Shown in pieces: positions 44,644 to 54,186 of a stretch of DNA of 64,000 bases. Origin of the DNA: Paraniabella defluvii. Its GTDB lineage: Bacteria; Bacteroidota; Bacteroidia; Chitinophagales; Chitinophagaceae. The stretch is from contig CP079215.1 of NCBI GenBank assembly GCA_019316985.1, positions 6,014,001-6,078,000 on the forward strand, in the 5' to 3' direction. The stretch's first letter is position 1. The number at the start of each line of letters is the position of its first letter. A program made the position numbers and the translations under genes. The notes beneath the pieces are model-generated. The model was not told the origin of the DNA, ran no database searches, and worked only from the letters and a program-made list of their open reading frames with translations.

Positions 44644-45510
44644 ATGAAACCACATTTGCTAAAAATCGCTCCACCCCGGTACTTCTTTTGAAGTCAGGCG
44701 CGATCTTTTTCCAATTAACAGGCGCTGGCATTGCCATGAAGAAATAGAGCTGATATATATTGCTAAAGGAACGGGTATGTTGCTGATCGGCGACCATGTA
44801 AGACTTTTCACCGCCGGAACAATTTGCCTGATCGGCCCTCATGTACCGCATTACTGGCGTTTCGACGACAGGTATCATGAAGCCGGTATTGAAGAAAGTA
44901 TTAACGTCATTGCGATCCATTTCCTGGAATCTTTCTGGGGGCAAAAGTTTTTGAAGCTGCCTGAGAATACCGATATCAGGCTGCTTTTGGAAAACGCCAA
45001 AAGGGGTATCCTCATTGATGCAATGAATGATATGCTGATACACTCTTTTGAAAACGTATTAAATACCGACAGGCCTTACCGCATTATTGCCTTATTAACC
45101 CTTCTTACGAAAATAGCCGGCTGGCAAAACCAGGTTTACCTGTCTTCAGCCGACATCCAATTAAATGTTGGAGCTACGGAAGAAGAACGGATCAACGAAG
45201 TATACGAGTATACGATAAAAAATTTCAGGAAGAAAATACAACTGGATGAAATTGCAAAAATCGCAGGCGTTCGCCCCAACTCCTTTGCCGTTTTTTTAAA
45301 CTGAGAACAAGAAAAACCTATACGCAGTTTATAGCCGAACTACGAATTGCGCATGTTTGTAAATTACTGATAAAAACCGACAGCCCGATTAAGAAGATTT
45401 GCTACGACAGCGGTTTCTACAATTTCACGTCTTTTCATAAATGTTTCAAACAGGTCACCGGCATGAGTCCTCTTCTTTATCAGAAAAAATATAAACCCCT
45501 GTCGGGATAG
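44644..45510 (+). CDS. AraC-family regulator next to the large PUL, frameshifted
   Basis: About 288 residues. N-terminal cupin-like domain (NRRWHCHEEIELIYIAKGTGMLLIGDHV, LIGPHVPHYWRFDD), C-terminal double HTH (IQLDEIAKIAGVRPNSFAVF and CYDSGFYNFTSFHKCFKQVTGMSPLLYQKKY). Breaks near 44685 and 45300; the second falls between the two HTH units (SFAVFFKLRTRKTYTQFIAEL). It is a close paralog of the regulator at 10813-11675. It is transcribed away from the SusC operon and toward the GH28-type gene 57 bases downstream, so it may control both. The effector is presumably a sugar released by these enzymes. Confidence 0.82.
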
Positions 45511-45567
45511 GTTATTAAAATAAACCCAGAACTCATTATATCATCACTTCAATCTACGATTTTGAAA

Positions 45568-48381
45568 ATGAAATCATTTTTCCTAACCCTTTTGTCAGCA
45601 CAGCTTGTGTACCGGCAATAGTATCAGCTCAGGAAGCCTTGCCGTTTTCGCGCTACATAAGCAGGCAAAGTAGTAATACCATTTACCTGGTAACAGGCAC
45701 TACTTATCTATTTGATGTAGACACCCCGGAAAATGGAGGTCTAAAATCCACTACGCCATCTGTTAAAGATTTACTTTCAGACCTTTCCCGCAACTCACTA
45801 ATTGGCTCCATACTAACTCCAGGCGGCTTAACCAAAAAAAGACGGTACGATTGTTTCCGGGGATCAGTTACTGGTTCATTCCAAAGACGGGATGGTAAAA
45901 AATACCTTATCGATTTGCGCCGGGAGGCGCTTAAAGGAATGCTGCATATTGAACACGAGCAGCGAACCTTTGATACCAAAGAAGATCTGGTCATTAATTA
46001 TACCACAGGTCAAAGAAGTCCTAATACAACAATTGTAATAACGTTACCCCGGGGCTTACAGCAGGTACCGGTAATATCTTCGTCAATATTATCGGTCGCG
46101 GAGAAATATTGCTTCAGCAGCTGGAGCAGCAGTCTGTTGGAAGAACCGGCAGCGGTTATCCTTTCACCAAAACAGGATCCGCGCAAATTTCAAAAGATGG
46201 AAGGCAAATTACTTTAACAGGGCTCGACCTTCGTCCATCAAACGGGGTGGACATCCAAATAAGAATACGGGAAGCGAAGTTTACCCAGGCCGGTGCTCAT
46301 GAATTCAAGGCTTATTATATCACCCGTGAACCGGAAATACTCACAAGCACTGAATCAGCTGCGAAAGTGATGGTAACCCAAACTATTTCAGATTTACAAC
46401 GGATTGCCGATTCATCCCTGTTCTATGCAGACCGTTCTGAGCGGTACAGATACACCACTTTAAAATGGCCGCGGATGTCTGCTTCCGCAATCGTCATTCA
46501 ACAATCTACCGACAACGGGAAAAGCTGGACGGCCTCCAATGCCCGTATTGATAGGGCCAATGGTACGGCCAGACTTAAAGATCTGCAGCCCGGAAAACTT
46601 CATTGGTTCAGGATGCTGGTTTCCGGCGGCAAACATCGGGGTTTTTCCAACACCGTATCCTTTTTTCCGGGAAAATAGATATAAAGCAATTCGGCGTTTC
46701 GGGTAAAGGAGACTCCGATGATACTGAAAAAATAAACGCAGCTATTGACTCTATATACCGTTTAGGCGGCGGAACAATTTTATTTACCCCGGGCGTATAT
46801 AACGTAAGAACCGTACACCTGAAAAGTAATGTTTGGCTATACCTGGAAAAAGGCGCTACCATTCAGGCTTTGAAAGGAGGTGATGCGCCCGAGCTCACCT
46901 GGTTCAGCAGCAGGAAATACAGGTCGGGTCTATCACCAACTGATATGGGCCCCTATCTGAATCCGGAAAACTGGTTAACAAAACAAGATGTGGGGCATAC
47001 CTATTTTCGCAACGCCATGTTTACCGCCGAGAGACAGGATAATATAAAAATTATTGGCAATGGCTACATTACCGGCAATGGTAACCTGGTAACCAGCGAT
47101 AAAGTAATGGATAATGCTCCTGATAACCGGAGCGATAAAATGTTCTCCTTGAGCTATGCAGCCGTATTGAGATAGGCGGTATTTACCGCAAAGAAGATCT
47201 TTGGTACGATAGCACCGCTGATGCTCCCTACTATGTAACCCATGATAAAAGCCGGGATTTCAACACCGACAACATGCTCCAAATTGACCGGGCCGGACAT
47301 TTTGTATTACTGGCTACCGGAACAGACCAGATTAACGTGCATGATACCTATTTTGCAAAAAACAATAGCTCGAACGCAAGGGATATTTATGACTTTATGG
47401 GATGCAATGATGTTTACGTGCGTAATATTTATTCAAGGGTAAGTTCAGACGATATAGTAAAACCTGGCTCCGATTGCTCGCTGGGATTTACCCGACCCGC
47501 AAAAATTATAAAGTACGCAATATTATAGGCGATACCAATTGCAATCTTTTTCAAATCGGGTCTGAAACAGCTGATGACATTACCAATATTTGTGTTGACA
47601 ATATTTATGTTTTGGGCGCCAATAAAGCCGGGTTTTCGATTTCTACAAATGATGGAGGTTTGGTTAAAGATATTCACCTGAACTGCGGCGAAACCGGGCC
47701 TGTACATAGCCGTTCAAAGATGTTACGCACGCACACGCCTTTTTTATTTCTATTTCTAATCGAGGGAGGGTGTTAGGAGCTAAAGCCCAATTATTTAAAT
47801 TCACAGAAAATGGTGCCACCCGAAATGAATTGCTGGTTACTAATGTGAATATCGGAAGGGTGGAAAACATCATGCTGAATGGCATAGATATTTCGGAGGT
47901 ATATGCAGGCAGTTCCTATGGTAAAGCCAGTAAGAGATGGCAGGAATTTGACGGAAGCCAACGCATCGCAACACCTATCATTGCCGGGTACGCATTGCCC
48001 GCCAGCCATAACGTGGAGGGAGGTCTCAACTTTCAGCTGCCTAATGGCATCCACACGGGATATATCACCAATATCAGGTTTAATGATATACACCTGCTTG
48101 TTAAAGGAGGTCATCCGGCAGCCGATACGGCAGCCAATCCGCCCGAATTAGGTGTTGGACAATATAATGCTTCTAACCTGAAAATACAGCCATCATGGGG
48201 AATGTGGGCCAGGCACGTTAAAGATCTGGCTATTACGAACTCCACATTTGATTATGAGCAACCAGACCATCGTTACTGGCTGTTTTTAAATGATACTAAA
48301 AACGTGCACCTGTCAAATAACCGGGTAGCCGGTGCCGGAACTATTGGTCAAAAAGAAACAACCGGATTAAAAACAGACTAA
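45568..48381 (+). CDS. Long GH28-type beta-helix hydrolase with N-terminal beta-sandwich/FN3-like domain, frameshifted
   Basis: About 935 residues. The N-terminal ~370 residues are beta-rich and include a fibronectin-III-like stretch (IVIQQSTDNGKSWT, KDLQPGKLHWFRMLVSGG). The C-terminal ~560 residues are a GH28-type beta-helix (IKQFGVSGKGDSDDTEKINAAI, LKSNVWLYLEKGATI, NIKIIGNGYITGNGN). In place of the usual GDD block it has YSRVSSDDIVKPGSDCSLGF, so the Asp pair is kept in a variant context. It shares the C-terminal feature PSWGMWARHVKDLAITNSTF with the GH28 at 20492. Breaks near 45600, 45830, 46080, 46670, 47155, 47510 and 47705. Likely acts on galacturonan-containing side chains. Ends before a strong terminator. 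Confidence 0.7.
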
Positions 48382-48449
48382 ATTCGCCAGGTGTATCAAT
48401 ATCCTTACGTTAGATCTTAATCAAAATGATACGTAAGATTCGGTCTTCA

Positions 48450-48481
48450 CAACAAAACGCCTCCGAGGGGGCGTTTTGTTG
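48450..48481. terminator. Bidirectional terminator between convergent genes
   Basis: A perfect 12-bp inverted repeat (caacaaaacgcc / ggcgttttgttg) with an 8-nt loop. The stem carries AAAA and TTTT tracts on its outer side, so it can work in both directions. It lies 68 bases after the plus-strand GH28-type gene and 65 bases from the end of the minus-strand beta-helix gene, as expected for two convergent genes. Confidence 0.85.
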
Positions 48482-48546
48482 CTATAAACCGGCTGTAAGA
48501 AATGAACGCAACAATTTTGTCCCATTACCGGCCGTAACGCCCAAGT

Positions 48547-50047
48547 TTAATTTCCTTTTAACGCTAATTGCCTTGCCTTCAGCTGGGCCCGGTACAAGGA
48601 AGCAGGTTGTAACCCATTTTGCCCCTGTCCTTCCCATTCACCATCGGGCCGCCCTTCCAGCCTTCCCGGCACTTTTTTTCCTTTAACGCCGATAGCATAA
48701 TTTTCCCCGAAACCCATGGGCTTTCTACAACAACGGTTCCTGCAGTGCAGTTCCAGAAAATCTGGTTTACTCCAGGCCACCCGTGACCCGACCCCAGTTT
48801 CCACGGTCTCTTACATTCATTTCCCCGTTGTTTCAATATTATCGTATAAAGTACCCATAGCCCAGCGATGATGAGGTCCTATATCAGCATAGGTACTACT
48901 CGCTTTGCAGTTATAAAACACATTAGGGCCGCAAACTTTGGCGCCTGTCACATAATCATGCCTGCCGTCTTTTGACACACAATTCATAAAAAGGTTTTGC
49001 TGCCCGTCGTTATTAAAGGAATAACGGCGGCCGCCTGTTATTACTGATTTGTGATCAGTGCACGTACAGTTAAGCACCGAAATATTTTTTGTAAGCCGTC
49101 CCAGATTAACACATGAAAAAGCAAAGTAACGGGCATTTATATTTCTTATCCAGCTGTTTTCTGCTTTATCAACAGATATGGCATCCCAGGAATGGTTTTC
49201 CGAGGTATCGGCGGTATATGCCGATTCGCAATCTATATTTTCTACACCTACATTCTGTATCCGCCCTTTAAAGTCGTACCTGTAAACAAATGCCGAACAG
49301 TATTTAGCATCTATTTCCATTACTACCGGGTTATCAATAATAATATTGCTGCCCTTTACGGCAATTATTTCCCGCTGGAACTGGAAACTGTAGTCTTTTG
49401 CCTGCCATTGCAGCGTACCAGGCCTTTCTACAATACGGTTCATTTTTAAATCGTCTATCCATTGCGGTGTTGCGTTCCATTCCAGAATAATACGATCGCC
49501 TTTTTTAAAACCGGAAGCCGATACTACAGGTATTGAAAAACTGCCAACCGGCACATATTCGGCCCTGACACCGGTTCTCGTACCTTTTATTTCTTTAACG
49601 CTGCCCTCACCCAGCACCTTTATAAGGGGGCGCCTCTCAGTACCTGCTGCAAAAAAGTAGTTCCCACTCCCTCTCCTCTTAATACGATACCACTGGCATG
49701 AATTCTTATCTGGTCCTTGATGATATACTTTCCCTTTTTATAAGCACTGCCCCGCGAAAACCGGATCCATTTAAAGGTTGGGCAGACAAATCGTCAATAG
49801 CCTGCTGTATTTGGCTTTCTGCCTGCAAACCAGGTTCAACTGTTCTTACAGCAGGTATATCAGGAATAGGCGCATTGCCTGTACCGTAACCTACCCGGCT
49901 AAAATCGGGTAATATATTTCCTTTTGAGTCCGGCTTATATATTAAACGGCCGTCTGCTTTTATTGTTACGAATTTCGATTGCCACTCATTCCAGGTAAAA
50001 GAAGCAACTACAAGAGCCAAAAAAATGATGAACAAACGCATACACAT
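48547..50047 (-). CDS. Secreted right-handed beta-helix (pectate-lyase-like) protein B, frameshifted
   Basis: About 500 residues. The start is MCMRLFIIFLALVVASFTW (50047; ATG at 50041 also possible). N-terminal part DFSRVGYGTGNAPIPDIPAV with IQQAIDDLSAQP matches the beta-helix entry of protein A at 19002-20504. Middle rungs include IQNVGVENIDCESAY and SWIRNINARYFAFSCVNLG. The C-terminal block has VTGAKVCGPNVFYNCKAS, GPHHRWAMGTLYDNI and GNWGSGHGWPGVNQIFWNCTAG, the last two shared with protein A. Breaks near 49800, 49620, 48825 and 48790. Some relatives are annotated as pectate-lyase superfamily proteins; the reaction is unproven. Stands alone, reading toward the GH28-type gene. Confidence 0.68.
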
Positions 50048-50222
50048 TGATTTACCATAATATTCCAAAAAAATTTCATGAATTGATATAAGCGGGTAAA
50101 ATAACTTACAGCTTGGATAACTGAGCTAACTGTGGCTTAGGGGCCTTAGCAATACCAATGCAAGTTACTATAAATGAAAGATAAAAATGTATTGTAGTCA
50201 ACCGAAAAAGAACTCGCCCTAC

Positions 50223-50254
50223 AGCACCCCATCTATCAGGATGGGGTGCTTTTT
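50223..50254 (+). terminator. GC-rich hairpin followed by T-tract, overlapping the end of the EamA gene
   Basis: A perfect 11-bp inverted repeat (agcaccccatc / gatggggtgct) with a 6-nt loop, followed on the plus strand by TTTT. The T-tract is on the plus side only. No plus-strand gene precedes it, while the minus-strand EamA gene ends inside it (stop at 50236). It may serve as the EamA terminator despite poor U content, or may end an unseen plus-strand transcript. Confidence 0.55.
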
Positions 50255-51158
50255 ACCTTTGGCTTCAATCGCCTGGCTGCTTTTAAAATATATTTTTCGA
50301 GCAAATTAAAGACCAGGCCGACCATTACGAATATGGACGCGCCAATTTTCCAGAAAGGCAACGGCTCATTTAATATAAGAGCGGCGCTTACAAAACCTAT
50401 AACCGGGATCAAAAGCGTAAACGGTACCACCGCAGCAGTTGCATAGGAGTTGAGCAGATATCCCCAAATGCCATACCCCACATGGGTAGATAGATAAACA
50501 ATATAAAGGATAGCCAAAACAGTAGGCAGCGATATATTTTGAAGAGAGCTTACTATCCGTTCGGGCCCCTCTATAAAAAATGACAAGCCCACCATAAAAG
50601 GAAAAGCCACCAGATTGCCCCATACCACCAGCGAAAGCGGCGATTCCGCATCCACTTCTTGGAAAACATATTGCCGGCCGACCAGGAGAGAGCGGCCAGA
50701 ACCGTAAGCACGAGACCAATAAGAGAAGCGCTATCACCCATATGAAAAGCAACAATGCCTATACCTGCAAAGGATATCAGGGAGCCGCATATCTTCCAGA
50801 TACCGGGCTTATCAGTAAAAAAGAAAGCAGCCAAACCCATGGAAAAAAATACCTGTACCTGCAGCACCAGTGAAGCAAGGCCGGTTGATAAGCCCATATA
50901 AATACCGCTAAACAGTAACCCAAATTGCATCACGAAGGTAAAAATGCCATAACCAACGATATACTTTACGGGAGCTTTGGGCCGCGGCAGTATAAAAACC
51001 CAGGGCAAGGCAGCCAAACCAAACCGAACCGCACATAACAACAAGGGAGGAAAGCCATTCAAACCGTAATGAATAGCAATAAAATTAAGGCCCCATATCA
51101 ACACCGTAAACAGCGCCAGAAACAGGTGTTTCGTTGATAAGTTCAATGCATTTCCCAT
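50236..51158 (-). CDS. EamA/DMT-superfamily permease, one frameshift
   Basis: About 305 residues, ten hydrophobic helices in two EamA repeats: FLALFTVLIWGLNFIAIHYGL, LLLCAVRFGLAALPWVFI and LASLVLQVQVFFSMGLAAFFF in the first; YATAAVVPFTLLIPVIGFVSAALILNEPLPFWKIGAS in the second. Relatives export amino acids or other metabolites; the substrate here is unknown. One break near 50655 sits in the loop between repeats (MFSKKWMRN / MDAESPLSLVVWGN). It is divergent from the TetR gene, 323 bases away. Confidence 0.82.
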
Positions 51159-51481
51159 ACCTTACTAAACTACTTTCAATAGTAACCTGCAAATTTCAAG
51201 ATCTGAATCGAAAAAACACAGATACAGTTCAGGGTATTTTTACGGATACAGATGGTAACGGTTCAGCAGAAACTGCTTCCTGTTATCATTCTATACTAAG
51301 TTCCGCCCAATAGCAATGCTCCTATCTTTTACAAAACCGGATCCTGCTTTATCCCTAATTCTGTTCCGGCGCCCCATTGACAGCAGCCGCAGTGGTCGCA
51401 GCGGTAGTTAGCTACATTGATTCCATCACGTCATTATCACTAAAATTTCACTTTCTTTGCAACATACCAACCAGTACTTTT
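51159..51481. other. Divergent EamA / TetR intergenic region
   Basis: 323 bases with no coding signal. The last 30 bases before the TetR start contain TTTCTTTG at 51452-51459, one mismatch from the -7 consensus. Immediately after it lies the operator-like sequence at 51462-51479. The rest shows no repeat or RNA structure I can support; an ORF running upstream in frame from TetR (from 51377) is low complexity and not a credible N-terminus. Confidence 0.45.
51462..51479. promoter_or_regulatory. Putative autoregulatory TetR operator
   Basis: ACATACCAACCAGTACTT matches the perfect palindrome downstream of tetR (ACATACTAATTAGTATGT at 52085-52102) at 13 of 18 positions, with the same ACATAC and AGTA half-site cores. 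It overlaps the expected RNA start of tetR, so bound regulator would block its own promoter. Confidence 0.6.
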
Positions 51482-52080
51482 ATGAAAAAAGCACAAGCTA
51501 CCCGGTTAAATATTCTGCAGAAAGCTTTTGAACTGATTTACGCAAAAGGCTACCAATCCACCAGTATCGACGAAATTATCGCTACTACACAGGTAACCAA
51601 AGGTGCCTTCTTTTACCATTTTAAGAACAAGGACGAAATGGGGCTGGCCATTATTGAGGAAATATTAAAACCCACACTTAACGGAAGTTTCATTGAGCCT
51701 TTGGAGAAATATGAAAATCCGTTACAGTCTATTTACGAATTGATGCATTATCTTTTAATAAAAGACAAATTTCTAAAACCCGAATATGGATGCCCGGCCG
51801 CCAATTTCACCCACGAAATGACACCCTGGAATATTAGCTTCAGTAAAGTGCTGAACGAGCTTACCGGGCTATGGATGAACGTAATGATTAAGGCTATAGA
51901 AAAAGGAAAGAAACAAGGATTTGTGAAAAAGATGTAAGCGCTAAACAGGTAACCTTATTCGTAGTATCGGGGTATTGGGGTATCCGTAACCTTGGTAAAC
52001 TCGGCAATAAAACTTATTACACCAGCTACCTAAAAGAGCTAAAAACATATCTGGATACATTAAAAGAAGCTTCATCTTAA
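51482..52080 (+). CDS. TetR/AcrR-family transcriptional repressor, one frameshift
   Basis: About 200 residues. N-terminal DNA-binding domain: RLNILQKAFELIYAKGYQSTSIDEIIATTQVTKGAFFYHFKNKDEMGLAII, a canonical TetR helix-turn-helix. The C-terminal domain (LKPEYGCPAANFTHEM, LNELTGLWMNVMIKAIE) is of the ligand-binding type. One break: five A at 51926-51930 should be six, giving GFVKKDVSAKQVTLFVVSGYWG and a stop at 52078-52080. Operator-like palindromes lie just before its start and just after its stop, the second in front of the membrane-protein gene, so it probably represses itself and the downstream genes. Confidence 0.88.
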
Positions 52081-52112
52081 AAAAACATACTAATTAGTAT
52101 GTTTTTTTTTTT
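52079..52112. promoter_or_regulatory. Perfect palindrome: TetR operator and probable tetR terminator
   Basis: A 30-base perfect palindrome (52079-52108) with core ACATACTAATTAGTATGT, overlapping the stop codon of tetR and followed by a run of T to 52112. As RNA it folds into an A/U-rich hairpin with a U-tract, so it can end the tetR transcript. As DNA it is a classic two-fold symmetric TetR operator, directly upstream of a perfect -7 box. Both roles fit the sequence. Confidence 0.7.
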
Positions 52113-52119
52113 ATTTTTG
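52112..52119 (+). promoter_or_regulatory. -7 promoter element for the membrane protein / DUF3817 / rhodanese genes
   Basis: TATTTTTG is an exact match to TAnnTTTG, 18 bases before the ATG at 52138. Its -33 region falls inside the palindrome at 52079-52108, so binding of the TetR protein would block polymerase access. Confidence 0.65.
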
Positions 52120-52137
52120 CATCGTTAAACAAAAACG

Positions 52138-52596
52138 ATGTTCCAGGTATTATTATTCTTACACTCACTATTCAGGTGGCTGGTGCTCGTAAGCCTCGTT
52201 TATAGTATTTACAGAGCTTACCGGGGCTATATCCAAAAACGGTCATTTAGCAAAACAGATAATGCTCTTCGTCATTGGACAGCTACCATTGCTCATATCC
52301 AGTTAATGATAGGGATGGTACTTTATTTTAAAAGCCCATTAATACAACACTTCTGGACGCATTCCGGCAAAGTTTCCGCCGTTAAAGAAGTAACCTTCTT
52401 CAGCCTGGTACATATAGTATTGATGCTTATATCAATCGTTATCATAACCATTGGCTCATCCCTTGCCAAAAGAAAGCAGGAAGACAGCGCTGTTTTTAAA
52501 ACGATGCTGGCGTGGTACCTGCCGGCCCTGATCCTTATTATTATCGCCATCCCCTGGCCTTTTTCTCCATTAGCCAGCAGGCCCTATTTCAGATAA
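52138..52596 (+). CDS. Conserved four-helix membrane protein
   Basis: 152 residues, uninterrupted. Four hydrophobic segments: FLHSLFRWLVLVSLVYSIY, HIQLMIGMVLYF, HIVLMLISIVIITIGSSLA and LPALILIIIAIPWPF. His residues sit near the membrane ends (FLHSLFRW, HWTATIAHIQ, HFWTHSGK, LVHIVLM), which suggests a heme- or metal-binding membrane protein of the cytochrome b type, but this is inference. Begins the short operon under the TetR operator; the DUF3817 gene starts 2 bases after its stop. Confidence 0.7.
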   Translation: MFQVLLFLHSLFRWLVLVSLVYSIYRAYRGYIQKRSFSKTDNALRHWTATIAHIQLMIGMVLYFKSPLIQHFWTHSGKVSAVKEVTFFSLVHIVLMLISIVIITIGSSLAKRKQEDSAVFKTMLAWYLPALILIIIAIPWPFSPLASRPYFR

Positions 52597-52598
52597 AA

Positions 52599-52905
52599 AT
52601 GAAACATCTACTTCAAACAAAAGTTGGCCGGTTACGCATTATCGGCTTCCTGGAAGGCATTTCTCTTTTAGCCCTGATCTGTATTGCCATGCCCCTCAAG
52701 TACTGCTTTAATTATCCCCGGCAGTTCAAGCCCTGGGGCCCGCTCACGGAGCATTGTTCGTACTCTTTATTTTTAACACGCTTAGCGTGGGTGTTGAGCA
52801 AAAATGGAAATTTGCTGCTACTACCTGGAAAGTGCTGGTTGCATGTATGATACCTTTCGGAACATTTTATATAGACAAAAGATCCTGAAACCCATTAACT
52901 CCTGA
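52599..52905 (+). CDS. DUF3817 integral membrane protein, frameshifted
   Basis: About 100 residues. MKHLLQTKVGRLRIIGFLEGISLLALICIAMPLKY, then in the next frame AVQALGPAHGALFVLFIFNTLSV, the DUF3817 signature (GPxHGxLF), and finally a membrane helix with ILKPINS at the end. Breaks near 52725 and in the four A at 52877-52880. Function of the family is unknown. It is followed one base later by the rhodanese gene. Confidence 0.75.
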
Positions 52906-52906
52906 C

Positions 52907-53274
52907 ATGAAAACAGTATTAATCCTGATTGTAGTTAGTGTTCTTCTTTACGCAGGGTATCGCATCTACAGATCAGTTCATCTCTCCAAAGAACTACAAT
53001 CAAAAATTGCGGACAACCCCATTATACTGGATGTAAGAACCGAAAAGGAATATGCGGCAGGGCATATCAAAGGAGCCGTGAATATTTCCCTGGGAACGAT
53101 AAGAGAGCGCTACAAAGAGCTCGATCCGCAGAAAAGCTATATTATCTATTGTTCTCATGGATTAAGGAGCGTTAAGGCCACCACCCTGTTAAAGGAAAGA
53201 GGCTTTAAATACGTATACAACGGGGCGCCCGTCAAAATCTGGAACAATTGCTGAACCTGCATTCCTTACATTGA
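52907..53274 (+). CDS. Membrane-anchored rhodanese-like sulfurtransferase
   Basis: About 120 residues. An N-terminal membrane helix (VLILIVVSVLLYAGYRIY) is followed by a single rhodanese domain: IILDVRTEKEYAAGHIKGAVNISLG and the active-site loop IIYCSHGLRSVKAT with the catalytic Cys. As written the frame stops at 53254, but if the GGGG at 53222-53225 is five G the end becomes NGGARQNLEQLL, the usual rhodanese ending, with stop at 53272-53274. It presumably moves sulfane sulfur or acts in redox control outside the cytoplasmic membrane. It starts one base after DUF3817. Confidence 0.78.
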
Positions 53275-53426
53275 CACCAGATTAATTGTGCGGCATACCC
53301 GAAATAGATTCACACGAACCTGGCCGCAATGACGCCAAAGCGCCGGTACATGCTGCATTAGGTGAAGCATCTTTATACATATCCGGCTACTTTATTCTAA
53401 CTTAGTAGTATTGTAATTCTGACCTG

Positions 53427-54186
53427 ATGGATTATTTCGTAAAAGAAGGATCTGTAGTTCGCACTATATGGGGAAAAAGCGATACTATCCTTTTTATTTT
53501 TGCAGGAGCCGCCGCTGAGTTTGCGCTGAACAAGTCGGTAGACTGGCTATACTTTACGGGGAAATTACCTGCCGACCCCATCGGGCGGCTGTTCTCTACC
53601 GTTCGTTATGCCCGGGAGATTGTTTTTTCCTCAAAAGAGGATGCTTTTAAAGCCATTGATATGATCACCCAAATTCATAGGGAGTAGAAAAAAAGCGCGG
53701 CTACACTATACCCGACTGGGCCTACCGGGATGTGCTTTTCATGCTGATATACTATTCTATTGCTGCCTATGAATTACTGGAACACCGTTTAAGTGACGCA
53801 GAGAAAGAGGAAGTATACGATGTATTTTACCGGGTAGGAATACGCATGGATCTAAAGGATTTACCATCGTCTTATGTGGAATGGCTACCGGTTCGGGAAG
53901 CACACCTGTCGGATAATCTTCAAAAAGTAACTACACCGAAGACCTTTTCATTCAATACAGGAAACACCTGGGTTCTATGCGGTTCAAGGTACTGCTCGAA
54001 GGCCAGAAGCTGGTAGTACCAGAACGGGTTAAACAATTGCTCAACTTCAACGACTTTTTCCTTTTAACACCGGCAGTACCTTTGTATAAAGTGAGCCGCG
54101 TGATGAAAATGGACTGGCTTTTAAAGCACCTGCTGCTTCCTTCTAATTATAAAGACCAGATCAATGCGTTGAATGTTCATCCTTAA
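53427..54186 (+). CDS. DUF2236 / MpaB-family oxygenase-like protein, frameshifted
   Basis: About 250 residues. VVRTIWGKSDTILFIFAGAAAEFALNKSVDWL, RLFSTVRYAREIVFSS and AIDMITQIHREVEKKRGYTI match the DUF2236 (oxygenase MpaB / rubber-oxygenase catalytic) family; the His in QIHREV is a heme-ligand region in the family. YRDVLFMLIYYSIAAYELLEHRL follows. Breaks near 53690 and 53960. The family uses heme to cleave or oxidise hydrophobic substrates; the substrate here is unknown. It overlaps the end of the convergent GntP gene by 4 bases. Confidence 0.78.

Noticed and set aside
51377-51481. Upstream extension of TetR to an in-frame start at 51377
   Set aside because: The extension is low complexity and would cover the promoter and operator-like site; the ATG at 51482 fits TetR family N-termini.
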